23,004 nt of DNA from JBFMFH01 sp040752275 (GCA_040752275.1 JBFMFH010000005.1:1-23004); one strand, 5' to 3'. Numbered from the stretch's first letter, positions 14,448-22,301 are shown. Notes: generated by a model not told the origin, from the letters alone. Made by a program: numbers and translations.

Positions 14448-16403
14448 TCAGCCCTTCGGGTCCTCCAGGTACGTGTATCCGTGCAGGCCCTCTTCGTAGA
14501 ACTTCAGGAGCCGGCCTGACTCTTCAAAGCTCATCCGGCGTTCTCGGACCGCCGCCTCGACGTCCGTCCGAAGCTTGGCGACCAGGGTGTCCGGGTTGTA
14601 GTCCACGTACTGCAGGACCTCACGAACAGTGTCGCCCTTGATGACGGCGTCGAGGACGACACCGCCCTCCTCGTCCATGCGTACGTGGACGGCATGCGTG
14701 TCGCCGAACAGGTTGTGCAGGTCGCCCAGGATCTCCTGGTAGGCTCCGACGAGGAACACGCCAAGGTAGTACGGCTCCCCGTTGGCGACGTGCAGCGGCA
14801 GCGTCCGCTTCACGTCGCGCCGATCGATGAACTGATCCACCTTCCCGTCAGAATCGCACGTGATGTCTCCAAGCACGGCGTGCGTCGTCGGCGGCTTGTT
14901 GAGCCGGTGGATGGGCATGATCGGAAACAGCTGCTTGATGGCCCAGCTGTCGGGGATCGACTGGAACAGCGAGAAGTTGCAGAAATACGTGTCCGCGAGG
15001 GCCTCATCGAGGATCTGGAGGTCTTCCGGGATCTCCTCCATCTGCCGGAGCAGCCGCTGCAGCTTGGCGCAGATGGCCCAATAGAGCGTCTCGGCCTGAC
15101 AGCGCTGGTCGAGCGGGAGGTAGCCGCCGTTGAACAGGTTCAAGGCCATGTCGAGGGCCTGCTGCGCGTCATGGAAGCTCTCGAGGGCGTTCCGAATCGA
15201 CACGTTCTGATAGGTTTCTCGCAGGTCGATGAGCGGCTGCTCAAGCTCGTCGTGGGCACCGGCCTGGGGAATCTCCTGCTCGCGGAATCCGGTGACGCCC
15301 AGCACGTTGAACACGAGCGCGCTATGGTACGCGGCAATGGCGCGGCCGCTCTCCGACACGACCGTCGGATGTGGCACGCCGGCATCGTCACACACCGTCT
15401 GAATGTGATAGACGACGTCCGCGGCGTACTCCTCGAGCGTGTAGTTCACGCTCGACTCGAAGTTCGTCTGCGAGCCGTCGTAGTCGACGCCCAGCCCGCC
15501 GCCGATGTCGAGGTACTCGAGGCCCGCACCCGCCTTGACCAGCTCGACGTAGATCCGCGCAGCCTCGTTGATGGCGGCCTTGACAATGCGGATGTTCGGG
15601 ATCTGGCTGCCCAGGTGGAAGTGCAGGAGCTTGAAGCAGTCTTCCATGCCGAGCGACTTCAGGTGCTCGAGGCCCCGCAGGATCTCGGACACGGTCAGGC
15701 CGAACTTCGAACGATAGCCACCTGAAGACTGCCACCGGCCACTGCCGCGCGAGGCCAGCTTGACGCGCATGCCGATGGTGGGCCTCACGCCGACTTTCGC
15801 GGCGTACTCGAGCACGCTCTCCAGTTCGCTGTACTTCTCGACGACGGGCAGCACCGTTCGGCCGACCTTCTGCGCCAGCATCGCCATCTCGACGAACTCG
15901 CCGTCCTTGAAGCCGTTGCAGACGATCGGCGTGTCGTTGGAGGCCATGGCGGCGACCGCCAGCAGCTCCGGCTTGGACCCGGCTTCGAGACCGAATCCGA
16001 AGGGCCGGCCGTAGTCGAGGACCTCCTCCACTACCCGGCGCTGCTGGTTGACCTTGATCGGGTACACGCAGATGTAGCGTCCCTGGTACCCGTGTTGATT
16101 GATCGCCGTCTTGAACGCATCGTGGATGTCCCTGAGGCGGTGCCGGAGGATGTCGCTGAACCGCACAAGGATCGGCAGATCGATGCCGCGCAGCACGAGA
16201 TGGTCGGTCAGGCTCTTGAGGTCGATGAAGCGGTCGGCGGCCTTCGTCGGATGGACGCGGACGTTCCCATCGTCACCGACAGAGAAGTAGCCGCGGCCCC
16301 AGCGGGTCACCTCGTACAACTCGGCGGCGTCGGCGATCGTCCAGGGATCGCCGATGCGCCACGTGCGCGCGATTCGATTGGCGGGAGTGCTCACAGAACT
16401 CAT
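14448..16403 (-). CDS. speA: Biosynthetic arginine decarboxylase
   Basis: PLP enzyme of 651 aa that converts arginine to agmatine and CO2, the first step of the agmatine route to putrescine. It shows the fold-III pattern of SpeA. N-terminal WTIADAAELYEVTRWGRGYF is followed by the PLP lysine K117 in YPIKVNQQ, the glycine loop in LDIGGGLGVDYDGS, and VVSESGRAI. The C-terminal half carries GVFLVGAYQEILGDLHNLFG. Length is close to E. coli SpeA (658 aa, from memory). The frame is open to 16547, but ATG 16403 fits the family N-terminus and avoids overlap with the upstream gene; no strong ribosome site is visible. It lies 49 bp downstream of a D-aminoacylase-like gene on the same strand, so co-transcription is possible. 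No agmatinase or agmatine deiminase is in the window. It is convergent with DUF2207, with 13 bp between the stops. Confidence 0.95.
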   Translation of the reverse strand: MSSVSTPANRIARTWRIGDPWTIADAAELYEVTRWGRGYFSVGDDGNVRVHPTKAADRFIDLKSLTDHLVLRGIDLPILVRFSDILRHRLRDIHDAFKTAINQHGYQGRYICVYPIKVNQQRRVVEEVLDYGRPFGFGLEAGSKPELLAVAAMASNDTPIVCNGFKDGEFVEMAMLAQKVGRTVLPVVEKYSELESVLEYAAKVGVRPTIGMRVKLASRGSGRWQSSGGYRSKFGLTVSEILRGLEHLKSLGMEDCFKLLHFHLGSQIPNIRIVKAAINEAARIYVELVKAGAGLEYLDIGGGLGVDYDGSQTNFESSVNYTLEEYAADVVYHIQTVCDDAGVPHPTVVSESGRAIAAYHSALVFNVLGVTGFREQEIPQAGAHDELEQPLIDLRETYQNVSIRNALESFHDAQQALDMALNLFNGGYLPLDQRCQAETLYWAICAKLQRLLRQMEEIPEDLQILDEALADTYFCNFSLFQSIPDSWAIKQLFPIMPIHRLNKPPTTHAVLGDITCDSDGKVDQFIDRRDVKRTLPLHVANGEPYYLGVFLVGAYQEILGDLHNLFGDTHAVHVRMDEEGGVVLDAVIKGDTVREVLQYVDYNPDTLVAKLRTDVEAAVRERRMSFEESGRLLKFYEEGLHGYTYLEDPKG

Positions 16404-16452
16404 GATACAGAAATTCGCCGGAGGTGCACGGGGAAAGACAGAAGCACCATCG

Positions 16453-18195
16453 TCACCGCACGCGGGCCGCCTGCGGCGAACTTCGATATCCCGGCCCGCG
16501 CAGCGGGCGACCCGGGCGCTCGCCCGTGATGCGCTCGCCGGCGACAACGAGCCGCCCGTTGACGATCACGTAGCGGACGCCGATGGAGTAGTGGTTCGGA
16601 TCCGCGAACGTCGCGACATCGCGAATCGTAGCGGGATCGAAGATCGTGACGTCAGCAGCCATACCGGGCCGCAGGATGCCACGGTCGTGCAGGCCGACCC
16701 GCGTCGCGGCACGCGAGGTCATCTTCCGCACGGCCTCCTCGAGCGTCAGGAGGCGCTCGTCGCGAACGTACTTGCCGAGAATGCGCGGGAAGGTGCCCCA
16801 CGCCCTGGGGTGCGAGCGCGACACCGAGAGGGGGCCGTCCTCCGCCTTCGCGCCCGAGTCGGTGTCGATCGACACCAGCGGGTGCCTCAGGGCCGCCCGG
16901 ACGTCCTCTTCCGTCATGATCGCAATGATGCACGCGGTATCGCCGTTGTCGGCAATCACGAGGTCCATCAGGGCGTCTCGCGGGTCCTTTCCCATCTGAC
17001 GTCCAACTTCCGCCAGCGTCAACCCCTCGTACGGCCGGAGGCGTTCGTTGAGCACCGAGGACACCATGACGCCGTCTCCGCCGCCCGACCCGTACCACTG
17101 GTTCTCCCACGCCTGGACGTTCGGGTCGTCCATCTCCCGCTTGATTCGTTCGCGAAGCGCGGGGTCCTTCAGGCGCTGGATCATCTCCTGCTCGCTGCCC
17201 TCCCGTACCCAAAGCGGCAGGCACGCGTCGAGGTCGTTCGACGCCCGCGTGTACGGGTACTGGTTGGCCGTGATATCGAGTCCCCGGGCCCGCGCGTCCT
17301 CGATCCGGCGCAGGACCTCGGGCATCCTGCCCCAGTTGGCCTTGTACGCCGTCTTCAGGTGCCAGATCTCGGCCGGAATGTCCGCACGCTCCGCGACGGC
17401 GAAGACCTCGTCCATCGACTCGAAGATGCGGCCAGACTCGGAGCGCTGGTGTGTCAGGTACACGCCGCCGTACCGCCGGGCCACCTTGGCCAGCTCCACG
17501 ATCTCGTCGGTGGAGGCAAACCGATCCGGCACGTACTGGAGCGACGTGCTGAGGCCGAGGGCGCCCTCTTCCATGGCCTGGGCGACCAGGCCCTTCATCT
17601 GCTCGAGCTCGTCCGGCGTCGCCGCCCGGTCCTGCCGGCCGATGACGTGGTCGCGCACGCCGCCCGCGCCCACGAACGTGGCGATGTTGATGGCGGGCTG
17701 CGACCGATGCTCGAGGCGCTCGAAGTACCCGGCCAGGGTCCTGAAGTCCGCCACGACGCCGAAGTGATCCCAGGCCGGTTTCGCGGCCTGGATCATGCGG
17801 TCGTTGAGCGGGGCAATTGAGGTGCCCTCGCCGGTGATCTCGGTCGTGATTCCCTGCATGAGCTTCGAGGCCGCGCGAGGGTCGACCAGTACGTTGAACT
17901 CGGATTGGCCGAGCATATCGATGAAGCCCGGTGCGACAACCAGACCAGTGGCATCGATGTCGGACCGGGCCGGAAGGCCTGCGAGATCGCCGATGGCGCG
18001 GATTCGATCGCCGGAGATGGCCAGATCCGCGCGGAACCAGGGTGCCCCCGTTCCGTCGACGATGTGCCCGCCCGTGATGAGGACATCGTAGGGCGCCGGA
18101 TGGGATTGCGTCGAGGCCGCGAGCTGCAGCCACAGCACCGCCGCCAGACACGCGAGGAACAGCGCGACTCGTCGAATGCCAGAAACCGTGATCAT
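16453..18195 (-). CDS. Exported D-aminoacylase-like amidohydrolase with altered metal site
   Basis: Amidohydrolase-superfamily protein of 580 aa in the N-acyl-D-amino-acid deacylase branch. It has an N-terminal signal or anchor segment (about 8-28), a small beta-domain (DVLITGGHIVDGTGAPWFRA) and a TIM-barrel, then a closing beta segment (GILRPGMAADVTIFDP). The family usually has an HxH motif after PGFIDM; here it is L95-G96-Q97 in PGFIDMLGQSE. The bridging Cys expected in GNCG appears lost (GEGTS, 122-126). The later ligands remain: H249 in YLTHQR, H279 in WHLK, and an Asp at 444 or 446 in SIDTDSG. HPRAWGTFPRILG is also conserved. The change may define a subfamily with one metal or a different chemistry, so D-aminoacylase activity should not be assumed. 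It is divergent from the gene at 18307 and upstream of speA. The ATG at 18195 has no clear ribosome site. Confidence 0.85.
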   Translation of the reverse strand: MITVSGIRRVALFLACLAAVLWLQLAASTQSHPAPYDVLITGGHIVDGTGAPWFRADLAISGDRIRAIGDLAGLPARSDIDATGLVVAPGFIDMLGQSEFNVLVDPRAASKLMQGITTEITGEGTSIAPLNDRMIQAAKPAWDHFGVVADFRTLAGYFERLEHRSQPAINIATFVGAGGVRDHVIGRQDRAATPDELEQMKGLVAQAMEEGALGLSTSLQYVPDRFASTDEIVELAKVARRYGGVYLTHQRSESGRIFESMDEVFAVAERADIPAEIWHLKTAYKANWGRMPEVLRRIEDARARGLDITANQYPYTRASNDLDACLPLWVREGSEQEMIQRLKDPALRERIKREMDDPNVQAWENQWYGSGGGDGVMVSSVLNERLRPYEGLTLAEVGRQMGKDPRDALMDLVIADNGDTACIIAIMTEEDVRAALRHPLVSIDTDSGAKAEDGPLSVSRSHPRAWGTFPRILGKYVRDERLLTLEEAVRKMTSRAATRVGLHDRGILRPGMAADVTIFDPATIRDVATFADPNHYSIGVRYVIVNGRLVVAGERITGERPGRPLRGPGYRSSPQAARVR

Positions 18196-18202
18196 GGCCG
18201 CG

Positions 18203-18211
18203 ATGCTACCA
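18203..18211 (-). promoter_or_regulatory. Candidate extended -10 box next to the amidohydrolase start
   Basis: On the minus strand, TGGTAGCAT has the extended -10 form TGnTAnnnT and ends 7 nt before the ATG at 18195. If it is used, the transcript would start at or next to the ATG, giving a leaderless message; this fits the lack of a ribosome site. No good -35 is visible. Confidence 0.3.
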
Positions 18212-18293
18212 GATTGCCGTGCGCTTCACCATGGCGGTACCAGCAACTGTGCAAACTGGAGGGTCAGACGCCGGCATTCGTGTCATGCTGCCC

Positions 18294-18300
18294 GAGAGGT
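18294..18300 (+). promoter_or_regulatory. Ribosome binding site that decides the start of the alpha/beta-hydrolase-like gene
   Basis: GAGAGGT lies 6 nt before ATG 18307. The frame is open upstream to 17905, but that part overlaps the divergent amidohydrolase gene, so the site supports 18307. Confidence 0.6.
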
Positions 18301-18306
18301 GCCAGT

Positions 18307-19785
18307 ATGCCCGTGGATCCTCGTCACATCGTCCACCTCGAGAATGGCCGCCTCGCCTCGACGCCCCGCGACCTCCTCCGGGACACGTTTCGCGGGCTGC
18401 CGGCCCACCCCCACGGCCGGCGCGTCGTGATCCACGTCCACGGCGGACTCGTGTCGATGGAGCGCGGCCTCGAGGTCGCCGAGCGCTTGCTGCCGGTGTA
18501 CGAACGCGCGAGGTGCTTCCCGATCTTCGTCGTCTGGGAATCCGACGCGCGTGAGACGATCGTCAACCACCTCAGCGAGATCGCCGGAGATCCCTTCTTC
18601 CGGGCGCTGCTGCGGATCGTGCTCAGGTTCGCAAAGGCCAAGGTCGACGCCGCCAGGGCCGGGAGCGCGGGCGGGCTCGCGATCGACGACGGCGCGTTCG
18701 AAGTGGCCTATGCCGCCCTGGCGTCAGGAGACGAGCCCTACGCCTCGTTCGATCTCGACAGCGTGCCGTCCGACATCAGGCTCACCCAGATCGAAGAACG
18801 CCAGTTTCGCGACGCCCTCGAGAAGGACCCGGTCCTCCAACGGGAGGCGGCCCACCTGTGTGCTGTTCTCAGCCGGAACAACGGAGCGGGCGCCCGCCAC
18901 GCGCTGTTCAACATCGATACCCTGATGACGCAATCGGTGCTCCGGGACGTCGGGCGGGAACTGGCCAGCAGGCCCGTCATCCCCTTCGCCATGCCTCGCC
19001 GCCTTGTCGCCGGGGTGGTACGGGTGCTGTACCGGACCGTGAAGCGCCTGGCCACCGGCCACGACCACGGTCTCTACCCGACAGCGTTTGAAGAGGTCCT
19101 CCGCGAGTTCTACCTGGGCACCGCCATCGCGGGCCTCTGGGAGCTGATGAAGGCGGACACGTCGGACGCGTTCGAACCGGACGGTCGTCGCTTCGGAGGC
19201 ACTGCGCTCGTTGACGAAGTGGACGCGGCCTGGGCGGCGGGCTATCGTCCCGACATCACCCTGGTCGGGCACAGCGCAGGCAGCCTCTTCACCTGCCGAT
19301 GGCTCCAACAGGCGGACCTGCGCCTGGCCCGCCCGGTGGCATTCAACGTCGTCACGCTGGCGGCCGCACTGACCTTCGACCTGGTCGATGCAGTCATCAC
19401 GGCTCACGGACGCCGCATCGATCGGATCCGCCTGTTCGGCCTGGCCGATGCTCTCGAGCGCCGCGATGCCCTCGTTCCAGGCGTCTACCCACGGTCGCTG
19501 CTGTACTTCGTGTCCGGCGTCCTCGAGGGCGAGGCGGATCGCCCGCTCGTCGGCCTGCAGCGCCATCACGTCGCCGGCCTGCGACACGACCAGCCGGCGT
19601 GCCCAGCCGTCGGGCGGGTGCTGAGGCATCTCGCCGGGCATCCAGGCAGTACGGTGTGGTCGCCTCGGAACGGCGTACCCGGCCAATCCTCGGCTGCGAC
19701 GACTCACGGCTCGATCGACGACGACGAGACGACGCTCGAGAGCCTCGTGCACTTCATTGCCGAGGAAGCGGTCGCCAGGCGCTGA
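18307..19785 (+). CDS. Unassigned alpha/beta-hydrolase-like protein
   Basis: Protein of 492 aa without a signal peptide that I cannot place in a named family. Residues 39-48 (RVVIHVHGGL) look like the first core strand and oxyanion loop of an alpha/beta hydrolase. Residues 319-325 (LVGHSAG) form a GxSxG nucleophile elbow with S323 as likely nucleophile. After it come strand RIRLFGLADALERRD with candidate Asp residues, strand SLLYFVSGVLEG, and LQRHHVAG with H420 or H421 as candidate catalytic His. The order Ser, Asp, His fits the fold. About 220 residues between the first strand and the Ser elbow would hold a large cap or inserted domain, with low-similarity helices. The frame is open upstream to 17905; ATG 18307 is chosen for its ribosome site. 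It is divergent from the amidohydrolase gene, with a 111-bp gap. Esterase or peptidase activity is possible but not shown. Confidence 0.7.
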   Translation: MPVDPRHIVHLENGRLASTPRDLLRDTFRGLPAHPHGRRVVIHVHGGLVSMERGLEVAERLLPVYERARCFPIFVVWESDARETIVNHLSEIAGDPFFRALLRIVLRFAKAKVDAARAGSAGGLAIDDGAFEVAYAALASGDEPYASFDLDSVPSDIRLTQIEERQFRDALEKDPVLQREAAHLCAVLSRNNGAGARHALFNIDTLMTQSVLRDVGRELASRPVIPFAMPRRLVAGVVRVLYRTVKRLATGHDHGLYPTAFEEVLREFYLGTAIAGLWELMKADTSDAFEPDGRRFGGTALVDEVDAAWAAGYRPDITLVGHSAGSLFTCRWLQQADLRLARPVAFNVVTLAAALTFDLVDAVITAHGRRIDRIRLFGLADALERRDALVPGVYPRSLLYFVSGVLEGEADRPLVGLQRHHVAGLRHDQPACPAVGRVLRHLAGHPGSTVWSPRNGVPGQSSAATTHGSIDDDETTLESLVHFIAEEAVARR

Positions 19786-19825
19786 GGGGTCCGCCCCGGT
19801 TCCCCGCCGTGACCGTTGCCAGGCA

Positions 19826-19860
19826 CGTCGACGGCGGTAACGAGATGGCCGCCGCCGACG
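19826..19860. terminator. Inverted repeat after the alpha/beta-hydrolase-like gene
   Basis: GTCGACGGCGG and CCGCCGCCGAC pair with one A-C mismatch, extended by an outer C-G pair, around an 11-nt loop. It begins 41 bp after the stop at 19785 and ends well before the threonine aldolase start. It may act as a terminator for the upstream gene, but there is no T tract. The rest of the 186-bp gap holds a short direct repeat GATTCCTC (19865 and 19881) and a candidate -10 box. Confidence 0.4.
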
Positions 19861-19939
19861 CGGTGATTCCTCGACTCATCGATTCCTCCATCGGGAGCGA
19901 CCGCACTGGTGCCGTTCGAACGGGAGCCTGGCGCCGCGC

Positions 19940-19945
19940 TACAAT
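19940..19945 (+). promoter_or_regulatory. Candidate -10 box for the threonine aldolase unit
   Basis: TACAAT is a 5/6 match to the sigma-70 -10 box, 26 bp before ATG 19972. The best -35 candidate is TTCGAA (19915-19920), with a 19-bp spacer, which is weak. It would drive the aldolase-HAD-N-hydrolase genes. Confidence 0.35.
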
Positions 19946-19971
19946 GAGCTCTTCGAGCGCAGGGCTGACCC

Positions 19972-21027
19972 ATGATCGACCTTCGAAGCGACACACTTTC
20001 ACTACCGACACCGGATATGCTGGCGGCGATCGCGACAGCGAGACTCGGCGACGACTCGCGCGACGGTGACCCGACCGTCCTCGAACTCGAAGCCGAGGCT
20101 GCCCGGCTGCTGGGCAAGGAAGCCGCCGTGTTCACCGTCAGCGGCACGATGTCGAACACGCTGGCGATGCGGACGCACGCCGAGCCTGGCGCCTCGGCCA
20201 TTGTGGAGGCCAGCGCGCACCTCTACGGCATGGAGTTCGGTGCGGTGGCCGCCGCGTGCGGCCTGCTCGTCATGCCCGTGCCGGGCCGGTGCGGCGTTCC
20301 GGATCCGGACGGCGTGAGATGGGCGCTCAGAAAGGCCGCCGCCGGCTTCCCGGCTCGCGGCCTGCTGTGTCTCGAGAACACGCACAACGCGGCCGGCGGG
20401 ACGGTCATGAACCCGTCCCAGACGGACGAGCTGGCGGCCCTGGCCCACGCCTCCGGGGTCCCTGTGCATCTCGACGGGGCGCGCCTGTTCAATGCCGCGG
20501 TGGCTCTTGGAGTCGACCCGCGCGAGTTGACACGCTCCGTGGATTCTGTGTGCTTCTGCCTGTCGAAGGGTCTGTCGGCGCCCGTCGGGTCGTTGCTGGC
20601 GGGATCGCGCGGGTTCATCGCCCGGGCGCGGCAGGTGCGGCGCGCGCTGGGTGGCGCGATGCGCCAGGCCGGCGTGATTGCCGCCCCTGGCCTTGTCGCC
20701 CTTCGGACGATGATCCCCAGGCTTCGCGAAGATCACGAGCACGCCCGGGTCCTTGCCGAGCGCCTCGCGAGGCTTGACGGCGTTCGTGTCGATCTCGCGA
20801 CCGTCCAGTCCAATATCGTCAACATGGATGTCGCGGCGCTGGGGATCGATGCGGCGACCTTCGCGCGGCATCTGGCGGCAGAAGACGTCGGCGGACTTCC
20901 CGGGATGGGCACCAACGTCCGGTTCGTGACCTACCGGGGGATCACCAGAGTGGATGTCGAGCGCGCCGCCGAGGCTGTCGCCGCGACGCTTGCAGGTCGC
21001 CGGTGGGAAGCCGCGGTCATGCGGTAG
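19972..21027 (+). CDS. ltaE: Low-specificity L-threonine aldolase
   Basis: Cytoplasmic PLP enzyme of 351 aa that splits L-threonine or allo-threonine into glycine and acetaldehyde. It starts with the family hallmark MIDLRSDTLSLPTPDM, followed by GDDSRDGDPTVLELE. H83 in EASAHLYGMEFG matches the active-site His, ENTHNAAGG matches the family substrate region, and HLDGARLFNA contains D168 and R171 that contact PLP. K199 in CFCLSKGLSAPVGS is the Schiff-base lysine. All conserved positions are present and the length is normal. The ATG opens directly at the conserved N-terminus. The following HAD gene begins inside its last codons or just after its stop. Serine or phenylserine aldol substrates are also possible in this family. 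Confidence 0.93.
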   Translation: MIDLRSDTLSLPTPDMLAAIATARLGDDSRDGDPTVLELEAEAARLLGKEAAVFTVSGTMSNTLAMRTHAEPGASAIVEASAHLYGMEFGAVAAACGLLVMPVPGRCGVPDPDGVRWALRKAAAGFPARGLLCLENTHNAAGGTVMNPSQTDELAALAHASGVPVHLDGARLFNAAVALGVDPRELTRSVDSVCFCLSKGLSAPVGSLLAGSRGFIARARQVRRALGGAMRQAGVIAAPGLVALRTMIPRLREDHEHARVLAERLARLDGVRVDLATVQSNIVNMDVAALGIDAATFARHLAAEDVGGLPGMGTNVRFVTYRGITRVDVERAAEAVAATLAGRRWEAAVMR

Positions 21028-21809
21028 CGTGGGTGGGGACCTACACGGATCCGCGCCGCACGCAAGCGGTCCTCTTCGATCTGGACGATACACTGTTCGA
21101 TCACAGGGCGAGCACGCGCTGCGCCCTGCGTGCGGTGCAGGCGGCATTCCGGGTGTACCAGGCCTGGCCGATCACCGAGTTCGAGCACCGCCATGCGGTA
21201 CTGCTGGAGCTGCTGCACGTCGAGGTGCTCGCTGGCCGGATGTCGGTCGACCAGGCGCGGGTCGAGCGCTTCGGCCGCCTGGCCATCGACGCGGGCGGAT
21301 CGGAAGCGGACCCGAGGGCCGCCGAGATCGCCCGCTCCTACCGCGAGGCGTACGTGTCGTCGTGGAAGCCCGTGCCCGGCGCGCGTGAAGTGCTGGCCAT
21401 GCTGCACGAGCAGGCCAGGATCGGCATCGTGACGAACAACGTGGTGGCCGAGCAAAGGCAGAAGGTCGACACGTGCGGCTTCACCCCGCTGGTCGACGCG
21501 GTCGTCATCTCCGAGGAAATCGGCGTCGCCAAGCCCGACCCCCGGATCTTCGCCGCGTGCCTGGAGCGGCTCGGCGTCGATGCCGGGGACGCGGTCATGG
21601 TCGGCGACAGCTGGCCCTCGGACGTCCTCGGTGCTCGTGCAGCCGGCCTGCGTGCCGTCTGGTTCAACCGCTCCGGTGCGCCCGCGCCAGACGGTTCCGC
21701 CATCACGCAACTCGCTGCCCTCGAGCCCGCCGACGCTGTGACCTCGGTGTTGCTGCGGGCGGGGTTGCCGACCTACGCGGCGTCGGTATGGGGAGAGGGG
21801 ACCCCATAA
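21003..21809 (+). CDS. HAD family hydrolase (nucleotidase/phosphatase-like)
   Basis: HAD-superfamily phosphatase of up to 268 aa. All four motifs are visible: I, LFDLDDTLFD with nucleophile D26 and acid D28; II, GIVTNN with T144; III, KPDPRIF with K177; IV, VGDSWPSD with D202 and D207. Residues about 40-120 form an alpha-helical C1 cap, which fits subclass IA (YjjG-like 5'-nucleotidases, phosphoglycolate-type phosphatases). The start is uncertain: GTG 21003 overlaps the aldolase stop by 25 bp, and GTG 21033, 5 bp after that stop, would remove ten residues before motif I. Either keeps the domain whole. The substrate is unknown; the DNPH1-like gene 36 bp downstream favours a nucleotide. Genomic spacing suggests one operon with the aldolase. 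Confidence 0.88.
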   Translation: MGSRGHAVAWVGTYTDPRRTQAVLFDLDDTLFDHRASTRCALRAVQAAFRVYQAWPITEFEHRHAVLLELLHVEVLAGRMSVDQARVERFGRLAIDAGGSEADPRAAEIARSYREAYVSSWKPVPGAREVLAMLHEQARIGIVTNNVVAEQRQKVDTCGFTPLVDAVVISEEIGVAKPDPRIFAACLERLGVDAGDAVMVGDSWPSDVLGARAAGLRAVWFNRSGAPAPDGSAITQLAALEPADAVTSVLLRAGLPTYAASVWGEGTP

Positions 21810-21845
21810 CCGATCTCCGGTCTCAGATCCCCGGTCCCTGTTCGC

Positions 21846-22301
21846 ATGCGCATCTACCTTGCCTGCACCGTCCGCGGAGACCGGACGAGCCTCGAAGCCG
21901 TCCGCCGCATCCACCGTTGGCTGACCGATCACGGCCACGAGGTGCTGACCACACACCTGCTCGCCGAGGATGTCGAAGCGGCGGAGGCCGGGAACACCGA
22001 CCAGGAGATCTTCCTGCGGGACGTGGCATGGGTCGAGTCTGCGGACCTTGTGGTGGCCGACGCCTCGGGCTCCTCCTACGGCGTGGGGTTCGAAGTGGGA
22101 TACACCCTCGGCCGGGCGCCGGCGACCGGCCAGCGCGTGTGTGTGCTCTACCGCGCGGACCGGTACGACGCCATTTCCCGGCTGGTCACGGGACTCGTGA
22201 ACGAGCACGGCAGCGTGCACGCGTACTCGAGTCTGGGGGACATCGACCGGATCCTTCAGACCTGCGTCGGGCGGGCCGGATCCTCCCTGTCGGGGGAATG
22301 A
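21846..22301 (+). CDS. DNPH1/Rcl-like 2'-deoxynucleoside 5'-phosphate N-hydrolase
   Basis: Small cytoplasmic protein of 151 aa in the nucleoside 2-deoxyribosyltransferase superfamily, most like DNPH1 (Rcl). That enzyme cleaves the N-glycosidic bond of 2'-deoxynucleoside 5'-monophosphates to give a free base and deoxyribose 5-phosphate. The N-terminus MRIYLACTVRGDR matches the phosphate-side loop. The active-site residues I recall for rat Rcl (Tyr13, Asp69, Ser87, Glu93, Ser117) have counterparts Y4, D59 (RDVAW), S77 and E83 (SSYGVGFEVG) and S111 (ISRLVTG). The spacing from Asp to catalytic Glu is 24 residues in both. It lacks a strong ribosome site and lies 36 bp after the HAD gene. A plain deoxyribosyltransferase is the alternative, but the GVGFE motif and short length favour the hydrolase. 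Confidence 0.82.
   Translation: MRIYLACTVRGDRTSLEAVRRIHRWLTDHGHEVLTTHLLAEDVEAAEAGNTDQEIFLRDVAWVESADLVVADASGSSYGVGFEVGYTLGRAPATGQRVCVLYRADRYDAISRLVTGLVNEHGSVHAYSSLGDIDRILQTCVGRAGSSLSGE

Noticed and set aside
16404..16547. N-terminal extension of speA by 48 residues
   Set aside because: It would overlap the end of the amidohydrolase gene, has no SpeA-like sequence, and family members begin close to the ATG at 16403.
16354..17820. Open frame of 488 codons antisense to the amidohydrolase
   Set aside because: The amidohydrolase is supported by many family motifs, and the antisense product is Arg/His-rich without domains.
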